A DNA stretch of 25,999 nt from Hafnia paralvei ATCC 29927 (GTDB taxonomy: Bacteria; Pseudomonadota; Gammaproteobacteria; Enterobacterales; Enterobacteriaceae), in NCBI RefSeq assembly GCF_001655005.1, contig NZ_LXET01000017.1, forward strand, positions 1-25,999, read 5' to 3'. Each line of letters begins with the position of its first letter. Position 1 is the first letter of the stretch. Below the pieces are notes generated by a model that worked only from the letters and a program-made list of their open reading frames with translations, made no database searches and was not told where the DNA came from. Of this stretch, positions 8,030 to 16,338 are shown piece after piece. Position numbers and translations under genes: made by a program.

Positions 8030-8938
8030 ATGATGGATAAAATCAGCGCCATGCAGGTATTTGTTAGCGTAGCTGAGTTGTCCAGCTTTAGCCGCACGGC
8101 TGAGCGCTTAGGACTGCCTAAGGGCTCGGTGTCGGGGGCTATTCAGCAATTGGAAAACCAGTTTGGTACCCAGCTTCTGCACCGCACGACGCGTAAAGTC
8201 ACGCTTACGCAAGATGGACATCGTTGTTATGAGCGCTGTAAAGGTTTGCTAGCCGATATTGATGAACTGGAGAGCCTGTTTCGAACATCTAGCGCGCCTC
8301 TCTCTGGCCGCCTACGCGTTGATATGCCAAGTGGGTTAGTCAAAATTGTCATCCAGCAGTCTTTGGCTGAGTTCTTGACGGCCCACCCCGAGCTGGAATT
8401 AGAGCTCAGCAGCAGCGATCGGCGAGTGGATCTCATACAAGAAGGTTTTGACTGTGTGGTTAGAGTGGGGGCGCTGCAGGATTCCGGGTTGATCGCTCGT
8501 CCATTGGGTAAATTGCAAATGGTGAACTGCGCGAGCCCCGCTTATTTGCAAAAGTATGGCTGCCCGCAAAACGCCACCGATCTCCAGTCTCATCAGATGG
8601 TTCACTACCAAAACGCTCAAGTTGGGCATAGCGATAGGTTTGAGTACGTTACTGCACAGGGGGATGTGCAGCAAGTGGAGATGCAAGGGGCGTTAACGGT
8701 TAACAGCACTGAATCCTATTCCGCAGCCTGCATCGCGGGGCTGGGTATCATTCAGGTGCCCATTATTGGTGTGCGGCATGCGTTGGATACCGGTACATTA
8801 GTGGCGATTCTTCCTCAGTTATCACCGCCGGCGATGCCCGTATCGCTGTTGTATCCGCATCGCAGAAATTTGGCTAGGCGGGTACAAGTTTTTATGGACT
8901 GGATGTCAGACATTATTCGCCAGCAATATGTGCAATAA
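8030..8938 (+). CDS. LysR family transcriptional regulator (divergent from SDR)
   Basis: This 302-aa LysR-type regulator has an N-terminal winged helix-turn-helix (about residues 5-62, with SSFSRTAERLGLPKGSVSGA as recognition region and LLHRTTRKVTLT as wing) followed by a periplasmic-binding-protein-like effector domain. It resembles the group of LysR proteins that repress or activate a neighbouring oxidoreductase. Start choice: tandem ATG codons at 8030 and 8033 and a TTG at 8027, with no strong Shine-Dalgarno; I take the first ATG. The 119-bp gap to the SDR gene must hold both promoters. Its 3' end converges with the next gene with only 19 bp between the stop codons. Confidence 0.92.
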   Translation: MMDKISAMQVFVSVAELSSFSRTAERLGLPKGSVSGAIQQLENQFGTQLLHRTTRKVTLTQDGHRCYERCKGLLADIDELESLFRTSSAPLSGRLRVDMPSGLVKIVIQQSLAEFLTAHPELELELSSSDRRVDLIQEGFDCVVRVGALQDSGLIARPLGKLQMVNCASPAYLQKYGCPQNATDLQSHQMVHYQNAQVGHSDRFEYVTAQGDVQQVEMQGALTVNSTESYSAACIAGLGIIQVPIIGVRHALDTGTLVAILPQLSPPAMPVSLLYPHRRNLARRVQVFMDWMSDIIRQQYVQ

Positions 8939-8957
8939 AGGTGCTGTGACTCGAGGT

Positions 8958-9866
8958 TTAGTCGTAGCTGTACATATGCTGGATGAGTTCGCTGTTTAGA
9001 ATTTTTTCACGCCACCAGCGAGAGGCGATCCCTTCTGAGGTATTACACCATCCTAAATACGCGAGATCTTTTTGGCGACTAGATGTCGTTTGCTTGGCTA
9101 TTAACACTCCGCTTTTTAAATAAGGTTCAACGATATGGCGTGGCATAAAACCGCAGCCTAAACCTGAAATCAGCGCCAGCAATTTATGATTGAAATCATA
9201 AACCACCATTCGTTCTTGCTCTTGCAAATAATTTGTCGTCTGACCGGTACTGAATTTTGCTGTGTCGCCGATAACAATAGCGCGATGTGTGCCAATCATC
9301 GTCGGATCAAGTGATTCATCAATTTTAGCTAGCGGATGAGCGGGGGATACGACAAACACATTTTCAAGCATGCCTAGCATACGATAAGAGAACTCTGTCG
9401 ATGTGGGAGGCTCATTGATGGCGCCAAGAATAATATCTGCGTCGTTTTGCGTTAACTGTTCCCATGAGCCTGAAAGAGTATGATGAGTGAATCTGAGCTG
9501 GGTTAGACACCCAAGCTGATAAAACTCTTCAATCATTGGCAGCAGCAAATGAAATGGGAAAGACCCATCGATAGCGATAGTGAGCTCTTTTTCCCATCCG
9601 GATTCAATTTGAATTGCTTGTTTTTCTAGATCGCGTGCGGCACTAAGAAGTACCCTACCTTTCTCTAGAACGACTTTACCTGTATCGGTAAATTTGGCTC
9701 TATGCCCAGAGCGATCCAGTAGTTTGATGCTGAGATCACTTTCTAGCTTTTGCACCATATAGCTGAGTGCTGCGGGGGTTTTGAAGAGGGATTCTGCAGC
9801 TGCTGCAAAACTGCCGTGCTTTTCAAGCGCATCCAGAATCAGCAGAACATCTAAATTTACTCGCAT
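8958..9866 (-). CDS. LysR family transcriptional regulator (divergent from hydrolase operon)
   Basis: This is a 302-aa LysR-type regulator. The winged helix-turn-helix spans about residues 3-60 (GSFAAAAESL, then ALSYMVQKLE, then LLDRSGHRAKFT) and the remainder is the effector-binding domain. ATG 9866 is preceded by AGAAGGT. It is divergent from the operon starting at 10245, separated by 378 bp, so it probably controls that operon in response to a compound the operon processes (inference from position only). The effector is unknown. Confidence 0.92.
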   Translation of the reverse strand: MRVNLDVLLILDALEKHGSFAAAAESLFKTPAALSYMVQKLESDLSIKLLDRSGHRAKFTDTGKVVLEKGRVLLSAARDLEKQAIQIESGWEKELTIAIDGSFPFHLLLPMIEEFYQLGCLTQLRFTHHTLSGSWEQLTQNDADIILGAINEPPTSTEFSYRMLGMLENVFVVSPAHPLAKIDESLDPTMIGTHRAIVIGDTAKFSTGQTTNYLQEQERMVVYDFNHKLLALISGLGCGFMPRHIVEPYLKSGVLIAKQTTSSRQKDLAYLGWCNTSEGIASRWWREKILNSELIQHMYSYD

Positions 9867-10244
9867 CGTGACCTTCTACTATTACTAAAAATAATCCTAG
9901 CATACGTAAATATTAAGTTTTGCATTACTGGGAGTAAATCTAGGAAATTTCTTTTTGGGGTGGAATGCTTAATTAACGTTAACTCCACCAATGGGTTACT
10001 GCCATGTATAGCGCTATGTTCTCTTTATAAAGAGATTTTAGGGAAATTAAAATAGGTAAAGTGAAAAATATCAACAATACTATTAGTTCGATAATGATAA
10101 ATAAGATTTTACTCAACATAAAATAACTTAATGAGTTGTTAGAAAATTCTAGCTATCAACCATTCTTATGAAACGTTTAGGATGATCCCTGTTCACAGAG
10201 AGTACGCGTGTACACTCTAACCTAATGATAATTAAGGATGCCTT
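9867..10244. promoter_or_regulatory. Divergent regulatory region between LysR gene and hydrolase operon
   Basis: This AT-rich 378-bp region has no gene. It holds several small palindromes that could be regulator sites: TTAACGTTAA near 9975, CTCTTTATAAAGAG at 10021-10034, and AGAGTACGCGTGTACACTCT near 10197-10218. A ribosome binding site AAGGATG precedes ATG 10245. The region is long for a simple divergent promoter pair. Confidence 0.4.
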
Positions 10245-10886
10245 ATGTCAATTCGTGAATTAATCGATCCTCAAAACTCCACTTTGATATTTATAGACCA
10301 CCAGCCGCAAATGGCATTTGGTGTGGCTAATATTGACCGTCAAACCTTGAAAAATAATACAGTTGCATTGGCTAAAGCGGGTAAGATCTTCAATGTTCCA
10401 ACGATTTATACCTCGGTCGAAACCAAAAGCTTCAGTGGCTATATTTGGCCAGAATTGCTAGCTGTTCACCCTGACATTAAGCCTATTGAACGTACCTCCA
10501 TGAATTCATGGGAAGATAAGGCTTTTGTTGAAGCAGTGAAAGCTACGGGGCGCAAAAAATTAATTATTTCAGCGTTGTGGACTGAGGTATGCCTAACGTT
10601 TCCAGCACTGATGGCTTTAGAGGAAGGTTTTGAAGTTTATGTTGTAACAGATACTTCAGGGGGGACATCTGTTGATGCCCATGAGCGTGCCGTTGAACGT
10701 ATGGTACAAGCAGGTGCAGTCCCCGTAACTTGGCAGCAGGTTATGTTGGAATACCAACGTGATTGGTCGCGCAAAGAAACCTACGATGCCGTAATGGACT
10801 TAGTGCGTGAGCACAGCGGTGCCTATGGCATGGGCGTGGATTATGCTTACACTTTGGTGCATGGGGCTCCAGAACGTAAAGCGTAA
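10245..10886 (+). CDS. YcaC-like isochorismatase-family cysteine hydrolase
   Basis: This 213-aa protein belongs to the isochorismatase-like hydrolase superfamily, closest by recall to E. coli YcaC. The likely catalytic residues are Asp18 (FIDHQ), Cys116 (TEVCLTFPAL) and the Arg83 position (IERTSMNSWED, matching the ARPGNINAWD segment of YcaC). VTDTSGG and the HRDW-like QRDWSR are also shared. The substrate is not known; family members act on amide or ester-like bonds. It is the first gene of an operon: the ABM gene follows after 68 bp and the amidohydrolase after that. An unusual C-terminal segment (YGMGVDYAYTLVHG) extends past the shared core. Confidence 0.88.
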   Translation: MSIRELIDPQNSTLIFIDHQPQMAFGVANIDRQTLKNNTVALAKAGKIFNVPTIYTSVETKSFSGYIWPELLAVHPDIKPIERTSMNSWEDKAFVEAVKATGRKKLIISALWTEVCLTFPALMALEEGFEVYVVTDTSGGTSVDAHERAVERMVQAGAVPVTWQQVMLEYQRDWSRKETYDAVMDLVREHSGAYGMGVDYAYTLVHGAPERKA

Positions 10887-10954
10887 ACTCACTGCAACCT
10901 GCGGCGGGCGATGTTCCCGCCGAGATCCCACTTTTTCCCTCAGGATGCCCCGAA

Positions 10955-11497
10955 ATGTCAGCAACCAATACCGTTACCTTGGCTATTACGCATAACCTGC
11001 AACCTAATCAAGCAAAAAGCTACGAGGAGTGGCTCGCACGCATTATGCCTGCCGCTCAGCAGTTTCAGGGGCATTTGGGAGTGCATGTTATTAGGCCCTC
11101 TGCGGGCAGCGATGCTTATAACATTGTGATTCGTTTTGACACCTTGGATAACCTTTATGCATGGATAAACTCGGAGCAGCGTAAAACGCTGGTGGCCGAA
11201 ATCGCCCCGATTTTGGCACAGGCTGAGCATTATGAGGTGCGCACTGAGCCTGAATTTTGGTTTACGCCAAGCAGTCCAACGGTAAAGAAACCGAAGAAGT
11301 GGAAGCAGTTCCTAATAACGCTCCTTGTCATTTTTCCCAGCACAAATCTGGTGCCGAGGGTGACAGGAACTCTATTTCCCACATTGAAAGGCTCCTTAGC
11401 ATTGCACCTGATCAATGATGCCTGCGTCGTAGGACTGGTGGTGTTTATGTGGATGCCGCTGGTTACCCGAATATTTGCTGGTTGGCTGAAGAAATAG
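10955..11497 (+). CDS. ABM-domain protein with two C-terminal membrane helices
   Basis: The N-terminal part (about residues 6-95) looks like an antibiotic-biosynthesis-monooxygenase (ABM) ferredoxin-like domain, with YEEWLARIMPAAQQFQGHLG and the YNIVIRFDTLDNLYAWI strand-helix. After a basic linker (KKPKKWKQ) two hydrophobic helices follow (about 116-136 and 149-173), so the domain is probably anchored on the cytoplasmic face of the inner membrane. ABM domains act as cofactor-free oxygenases or haem-degrading enzymes in some proteins, but the fold alone does not prove catalysis. ATG 10955 has AGGA about 9 nt upstream. It is the second gene of the operon; the next start is 27 bp after its stop. 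Confidence 0.85.
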   Translation: MSATNTVTLAITHNLQPNQAKSYEEWLARIMPAAQQFQGHLGVHVIRPSAGSDAYNIVIRFDTLDNLYAWINSEQRKTLVAEIAPILAQAEHYEVRTEPEFWFTPSSPTVKKPKKWKQFLITLLVIFPSTNLVPRVTGTLFPTLKGSLALHLINDACVVGLVVFMWMPLVTRIFAGWLKK

Positions 11498-11524
11498 CCG
11501 ATCTTCGCGATAGGAGTAGGACTT

Positions 11525-13393
11525 ATGTCTCAAAACGCTTCACTGATACTCACTAATGGTCAGTTTCATACGCTTGACCGTGAAAATTCGCTGGTGGATG
11601 CCGTAGCCATTAAGGACGGAAAAATTCTGGCCGCCAGCAGCACAGCCAAAGTGATGAGCTTTGCTGGTGATGAAACTCAGATTGTTGATTTAAAAGGTCA
11701 TACCGTTATCCCTGGTTTAAATGACTCCCACTTACATCTGATTCGTGGTGGTTTAAATTATAACCTCGAACTGCGTTGGGAAGGGGTGCCTTCCCTTGCT
11801 GATGCGCTACGTATGCTGAAAGAGCAGGCCGATCGCACGCCGTCACCACAGTGGGTGCGGGTTGTGGGGGGATGGACAGAGTTTCAGTTTGCTGAATGCC
11901 GCATGCCAACGATCGAAGAACTAAATGAAGCCGCGCCAGATACTCCCGTCTTTGTGTTACATCTTTACGATCGTGCATTGCTAAATCGCGCTGCGTTAAA
12001 AGCCGTGGGATACACTAAGGACACGCCGAATCCAGTGGGAGGCGAAATCGTACGTGATGCAAAAGGCAACCCAACTGGGATGTTAATTGCAAAGCCCAAT
12101 GCGATGATCCTGTATGCCACTTTAGCGAAAGGCCCGAAACTCCCGTTGGAGATGCAGGTCAACTCCACTCGTCAGTTTATGCGTGAGTTAAACCGTTTGG
12201 GGGTGACGAGTGCGATTGACGCTGGGGGAGGATTTCAAAACTACCCAGAAGATTACGAAATCATTCAGCAGTTACATGACGAAAAACAGATGACCGTACG
12301 CATTGCTTATAACCTGTTCACGCAGCGTCCTAAGCAAGAATTGGATGATTTCCAGAAATGGACGGATATGCTGACGCCGGGGCAAGGTAGTGATTTTTAT
12401 CGTGCTAATGGCGCAGGTGAAATGTTGGTATTCTCAGCGGCAGATTTCGAAGATTTCCTACAGCCGCGCCCTGATTTACCGGAATACATGGAAGATGAAT
12501 TGGAGCGTGTAGTTCGCCATTTGGTTGAGAATCGCTGGCCGTTCCGGATACACGCGACTTACAACGAATCTATCTCGCGTATGCTGAATGTGTTTGAGAA
12601 AGTGAATCGTGAAATCCCGTTCAGCGATCTGCACTGGATTTTTGATCACGCAGAGACCATCACAGAACAAAATATTGAACGTGTCAAAGCATTGGGGGGC
12701 GGCATTGCAGTACAGCATCGTATGGCGTTTCAGGGCGAGTACTTTGCTGAGCGCTATGGCATGGATGCAGTGAAACAAACTCCGCCAATTAGCAAAATGT
12801 TGGAGATGGGGGTTCCTGTGGGGATGGGAACCGACGCAACGCGAGTAGCCAGTTATAATCCATGGACTGCGTTGTACTGGTTGGTCTCTGGTCGCACCGT
12901 GGGGGGGATGGCGATGTACGATGATAACAATCGCTTATCGCGTGACGTTGCGTTAGAGCTATGGACTGCCGGTAGCGCTTGGTTTTCCAATGAACAAGGC
13001 AAAAAAGGTCGGATTCAGGCTGGGCAGTTAGCGGATATGGTCGTGCTATCTCAGGATTTCTTTAGTGTTCCAGAAGAAGCCATTAAGGGCATTGAATCCG
13101 TGATGACCATTGTGGATGGTAAAGTGGTATACGCCGCAGGCGCCTTTACTCCGCTAGCCCCGCCGCCGATTCCGGTTGTGCCAGAATGGTCGCCGGTTGT
13201 AAGCGTGCCTGGACATTACCGCTCGGCTCCTCCGGTTGCTAATAAAACGGGCGTGATGGCGCAAACCCATCAATGTTGCGGTTCATGTGGTGTACACGGT
13301 CACTCACATGATAAAGCGCGTAAATCAGCGATCCCAGTGTCAGACGAGCAGGCATTCTGGGGCGCTTTAGGCTGCTCCTGCTTCTCATTCTGA
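11525..13393 (+). CDS. YtcJ-like metal-dependent amidohydrolase with Cys/His-rich tail
   Basis: This is a 622-aa amidohydrolase-superfamily enzyme of the YtcJ type (amidohydrolase 3). It has an N-terminal beta-sandwich part (LILTNGQFHTLD), the metal motif HLHL (His69, His71), His343 in IHATYNES, His375 in FDHAET and Asp437 in GMGTDATR, then the closing beta-sandwich strand (GQLADMVVLS). After about residue 545 a proline-rich linker leads to a tail with Cys584, Cys585, Cys588, His591, His593, His595 and a final GCSCFSF (Cys617, Cys619). ATG 11525 is preceded by AGGAG. Substrates of this family include formamide or lactam-like amides; the real substrate here is unknown. The three-gene order hydrolase-ABM-amidohydrolase suggests one catabolic or detoxifying pathway. 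Confidence 0.9.
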   Translation: MSQNASLILTNGQFHTLDRENSLVDAVAIKDGKILAASSTAKVMSFAGDETQIVDLKGHTVIPGLNDSHLHLIRGGLNYNLELRWEGVPSLADALRMLKEQADRTPSPQWVRVVGGWTEFQFAECRMPTIEELNEAAPDTPVFVLHLYDRALLNRAALKAVGYTKDTPNPVGGEIVRDAKGNPTGMLIAKPNAMILYATLAKGPKLPLEMQVNSTRQFMRELNRLGVTSAIDAGGGFQNYPEDYEIIQQLHDEKQMTVRIAYNLFTQRPKQELDDFQKWTDMLTPGQGSDFYRANGAGEMLVFSAADFEDFLQPRPDLPEYMEDELERVVRHLVENRWPFRIHATYNESISRMLNVFEKVNREIPFSDLHWIFDHAETITEQNIERVKALGGGIAVQHRMAFQGEYFAERYGMDAVKQTPPISKMLEMGVPVGMGTDATRVASYNPWTALYWLVSGRTVGGMAMYDDNNRLSRDVALELWTAGSAWFSNEQGKKGRIQAGQLADMVVLSQDFFSVPEEAIKGIESVMTIVDGKVVYAAGAFTPLAPPPIPVVPEWSPVVSVPGHYRSAPPVANKTGVMAQTHQCCGSCGVHGHSHDKARKSAIPVSDEQAFWGALGCSCFSF

Positions 13394-13424
13394 CTTGAAG
13401 TGCTTGTAACTCAAGATGTTGCTG

Positions 13425-13460
13425 AAGGTGGCGGTATTCATTGCTAGATGCCGCTACCTT
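13425..13460 (+). terminator. Hairpin after the amidohydrolase operon
   Basis: AAGGTGGCGGTAT pairs with ATGCCGCTACCTT (13 bp, two G-U pairs) around a 10-nt loop. The tail GCCTTCCTAC is not T-rich, so it is a weak intrinsic terminator or a transcript-end stabiliser. Confidence 0.45.
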
Positions 13461-13582
13461 GCCTTCCTACACGACATACCCCTATTTTCATTATCTCTTT
13501 TTCCATCTTGCTCTCAAGGGCGATAAAAGCGCCAACTTATGGCATAATGTGCCCAAAATCACATTTGTTAAGAGTACTAGTC

Positions 13583-15175
13583 TTGTTAATCAGCAATAAC
13601 ATCACGATGCAGTTCGGCAGTAAGCCGTTGTTTGAAAACATTTCCGTCAAATTTGGCGGAGGTAATCGCTATGGTCTTATCGGAGCAAACGGCTGCGGTA
13701 AATCCACACTGATGAAAATTCTCGGCGGTGATCTGGTACCAAGCGGCGGTAATGTCTTCCTAGATCCGAACGAGCGTCTGGGTAAACTGCGTCAGGACCA
13801 GTTCGCATTCGAAAATTATACCGTTATTGATACTGTTATCATGGGCCACACTGAATTGTGGGACGTGAAATCAGAGCGCGATCGCATCTATGCACTGCCA
13901 GAAATGACCGAAGAAGAAGGCTATAAAGTCGCCGATCTAGAAGTTGTTTATGGTGAAATGGATGGGTATAGCGCAGAGTCTCGCGCCGGTGAACTTCTGC
14001 TGGGCGTGGGTATTCCTGTTGAACAGCATTATGGTTTGATGAGCGAAATCGCTCCGGGTTGGAAACTGCGTGTGCTATTGGCTCAGGCGCTGTTTTCTAA
14101 CCCAGATATTCTGTTGCTCGACGAACCGACCAACAACTTGGATATCGATACCATCCGTTGGCTGGAAACCGTGCTGAACGAACGTAACAGCACCATGATT
14201 ATCATTTCCCATGACCGTCACTTCCTGAATATGGTGTGTACGCACATGGCCGACTTGGATTACGGCGAACTGCGCGTATATCCAGGTAACTACGATGAAT
14301 ATATGACGGCGGCAACTCAGGCGCGTGAGCGTTTGATGTCTGATAACGCCAAGAAAAAAGCACAAATTTCCGAGCTGCAATCATTTGTTAGTCGCTTTAG
14401 CGCCAACGCATCTAAGTCTAAGCAGGCAACTTCTCGTGCGCGCCAAATTGATAAGATTAAGCTGGATGAAATTAAAGCGTCTAGCCGTCAGAACCCTTTC
14501 ATTCGCTTCGAGCAAGACAAAAAGCTGTTCCGTAATGCGTTGGAAATTGATGGCTTGAGCAAAGGTTTTGACAATGGTCCGCTGTTTAAAAACCTAAGAA
14601 TGCTGCTGGAAGTGGGTGACAAGCTGGCCGTTTTAGGTACTAACGGCGTGGGTAAATCAACCTTGCTGAAAACGCTGGTGGGCGAACTGCAGCCAGACAC
14701 GGGTTTTGCTAAGTGGTCTGAAAACGCCAATATCGGTTACTACGCACAGGATCATGAAAGTGAATTTGCTGAAGATCTGACGCTGTTTGATTGGATGAGC
14801 CAGTGGAAACAGCCGAATGATGACGAGCAGGTGGTGCGCGGCTACTTAGGGCGTCTGCTGTTTAGCCAAGACGACATCAAGAAATCAGTGAAAGTGCTGT
14901 CCGGTGGTGAAAAGGGCCGTATGCTGTTTGGTAAGTTGATGATGCAGCGTCCCAATATTCTGGTTATGGACGAACCTACTAACCACATGGATATGGAATC
15001 CATCGAAGCGCTGAACATGGCGCTGGAGATGTACGAAGGTACCCTGATCTTCGTTTCACACGACCGTGAATTTGTCAGCTCTTTGGCAACGCGTATTCTT
15101 GAAATTACGCCAACCAAGACCATTGATTTCTCCGGTAACTATGAGGATTATTTGCGCAGCCAAGGCGCAGAATAA
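13583..15175 (+). CDS. ybiT: ABC-F ATPase YbiT
   Basis: YbiT is an ABC-F protein: two ATPase domains with no membrane part, expected to act on the ribosome. It matches E. coli YbiT throughout. The first Walker A is GANGCGKST (residues 34-42; E. coli has Ser for the Cys), with ILLLDEPTNNLD as Walker B and a degenerate first signature (SEIAPGWKL), as in E. coli. A charged linker follows (SANASKSKQATSRARQ), then the second domain with GTNGVGKST, LSGGEKGR and MDEPTNHMD. I infer a TTG start at 13583: it lines up exactly with the E. coli initiator (MLVSSNVTMQF against LLISNNITMQF), gives the same 530 aa, and has AAGAG about 9 nt upstream. The open frame extends to 13448 but that part has no family support. 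Confidence 0.93.
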   Translation: MLISNNITMQFGSKPLFENISVKFGGGNRYGLIGANGCGKSTLMKILGGDLVPSGGNVFLDPNERLGKLRQDQFAFENYTVIDTVIMGHTELWDVKSERDRIYALPEMTEEEGYKVADLEVVYGEMDGYSAESRAGELLLGVGIPVEQHYGLMSEIAPGWKLRVLLAQALFSNPDILLLDEPTNNLDIDTIRWLETVLNERNSTMIIISHDRHFLNMVCTHMADLDYGELRVYPGNYDEYMTAATQARERLMSDNAKKKAQISELQSFVSRFSANASKSKQATSRARQIDKIKLDEIKASSRQNPFIRFEQDKKLFRNALEIDGLSKGFDNGPLFKNLRMLLEVGDKLAVLGTNGVGKSTLLKTLVGELQPDTGFAKWSENANIGYYAQDHESEFAEDLTLFDWMSQWKQPNDDEQVVRGYLGRLLFSQDDIKKSVKVLSGGEKGRMLFGKLMMQRPNILVMDEPTNHMDMESIEALNMALEMYEGTLIFVSHDREFVSSLATRILEITPTKTIDFSGNYEDYLRSQGAE

Positions 15176-15208
15176 TTTAGTATAAATAGATAAATATCGG
15201 CTAAATAA

Positions 15209-15239
15209 AGCTGTACCGTTTTACGGTATGGCTTTTTTT
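15209..15239 (+). terminator. Intrinsic terminator after ybiT
   Basis: AGCTGTACCGT pairs with ACGGTATGGCT (11 bp with two G-U pairs) around TTT, followed by a run of seven T. It lies 34 bp after the ybiT stop and is a strong rho-independent terminator. Confidence 0.85.
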
Positions 15240-15406
15240 CTAACATTTTGTAGTGCGACTGTTGTTATTTATGACTCCGTGTTTTCCTCACCCTCTTTAT
15301 TGTATATCTTTAGTTGGGATTAATAGGAATTAACCTATGATATATTTGTCCGGACTATGATAATTTAGTTTGGTTAATATCATTATCAGAATAGTAGGGA
15401 TATATA

Positions 15407-15919
15407 ATGAACAAGATTTCAGCCGTATTAGCCAGCCTGTTGTTGGCATCTTCTGCCGGTGCAATTGCAGCCACCGCAGAGTCTCATGAAGATATCAGCA
15501 AACAACCTTTGGAAAAGGTTGCGCCATATCCGCAGGCGGAGAAAGGCATGAGCCGTCAGGTTATTTACTTACCAAAGCAGGAAAATGAAAACAACTTTAA
15601 AGTTGAACTGATGATTGGTAAAACGATGGAAGTTGACTGCAACCACCATATGATGGGCGGAAAACTGGAAAGTAAAACGTTATCCGGCTGGGGCTATGAT
15701 TATCTGGTAATGGATAAAATTTCCGAACCAGCATCAACCATGATGGCTTGCCCAGACAACACCAAACGCAGCGAATTTGTTATCGCTAATTTGGGCGATG
15801 CCGCAATGCAGCGTTATAACAGCCGACTGCCTATTGTGGTTTACGTGCCGCAGGGTGTCGATGTTAAATATCGTGTATGGCAGGCTGATGCGAAACTGCA
15901 GGATTCAGTGAAAAAATAA
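15407..15919 (+). CDS. eco: Ecotin, periplasmic serine protease inhibitor
   Basis: Ecotin is a dimeric periplasmic inhibitor of trypsin-fold serine proteases. The 170-aa precursor has a signal peptide (hydrophobic core LASLLLASSAGAIA, cleavage near residue 21-24) and then follows E. coli ecotin closely: PLEKVAPYPQAEKGM, EVDCNHH, GWGYDYLVMDK and RYNSRLPIVVY. The reactive-site loop is STMMACPD, with Met112 as P1 and Met113 as P1', as in E. coli, so broad inhibition is expected. Cys78 and Cys115 should form the conserved disulfide. TAGGG precedes the ATG. It is monocistronic: a strong terminator closes ybiT upstream and a long hairpin follows. Confidence 0.95.
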   Translation: MNKISAVLASLLLASSAGAIAATAESHEDISKQPLEKVAPYPQAEKGMSRQVIYLPKQENENNFKVELMIGKTMEVDCNHHMMGGKLESKTLSGWGYDYLVMDKISEPASTMMACPDNTKRSEFVIANLGDAAMQRYNSRLPIVVYVPQGVDVKYRVWQADAKLQDSVKK

Positions 15920-15926
15920 TGTCATT

Positions 15927-15965
15927 CCCCTCCTGACCATCCTTAGTAAGGACGGTTGGGAGGGG
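15927..15965. terminator. Long hairpin between convergent eco and AraC-type genes
   Basis: Two 19-nt arms (CCCCTCCTGACC... and ...GGTTGGGAGGGG) pair with one mismatch and a few G-U pairs about a single central base. It sits between the convergent stops of eco and the AraC-type gene. Neither side has a T-run, so it may block convergent transcripts or stabilise 3' ends rather than act as a classical terminator. Confidence 0.6.
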
Positions 15966-15975
15966 ATAGAACGGT

Positions 15976-16338
15976 CTAGCTGTCGGTCGATGGCGATGGG
16001 GTTTGTCTGAATATGCCTGGAGAAGTACCGAAGCGCCTTTTGAATGCGCGGGTGAAAGTTTGCTGACTGTCAAAACCATACTGTAGCGTGATATCCATAA
16101 TTTTTTTGTCTGTGCGTTTTAGTTCCGCTGCCGCTCGCATTAAACGACGGTGACGCACATAGGATGCCAGATTATCCCCAGTGACCTCTTTAAATAATCT
16201 TTGCAGATACCATTTAGAATATCCTGCTCGCTCGGCGATATCATCAATCACGATTCGCTTATCTAGATTTTGTTCTATCCATTCAGACAGTGACTCTACC
16301 AGCAGCTGATGTTGTCCTTTAGTGCTCAATTTAATCAC
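15976..16338 (-). CDS. AraC family regulator, MarA/SoxS/Rob/RamA-like
   Basis: This is a 120-aa stand-alone AraC-type DNA-binding domain with two helix-turn-helix units: VIDDIAERAGYSKWYLQRLF (about residues 30-49) and IMDITLQYGFDSQQTFTRAF (about 79-98). YSKWYLQRLFK and GFDSQQTFTRAFKRRFG closely match the MarA, Rob and RamA signatures (YSKWHLQRMFK, FDSQQTFTRAFK). There is no effector domain, so activity is probably set by expression level, as for MarA, SoxS and RamA. Members of this group raise efflux and lower porin expression; that role is inferred here. The ATG is at 16338. I cannot assign it to one named orthologue. Confidence 0.88.
   Translation of the reverse strand: MIKLSTKGQHQLLVESLSEWIEQNLDKRIVIDDIAERAGYSKWYLQRLFKEVTGDNLASYVRHRRLMRAAAELKRTDKKIMDITLQYGFDSQQTFTRAFKRRFGTSPGIFRQTPSPSTDS

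Noticed and set aside
10807..11129. Overlapping + strand frames across the hydrolase/ABM junction
   Set aside because: Both overlap the well-supported hydrolase and ABM genes in other frames and show no known motif.
15357..15390. Possible Fur site upstream of eco
   Set aside because: There is a good right half (TCATTATC) and an inverted TGATAAT/ATTATCA pair, but the best 19-mer matches only about 12 of 19 consensus bases, and ecotin is not an iron-uptake gene.
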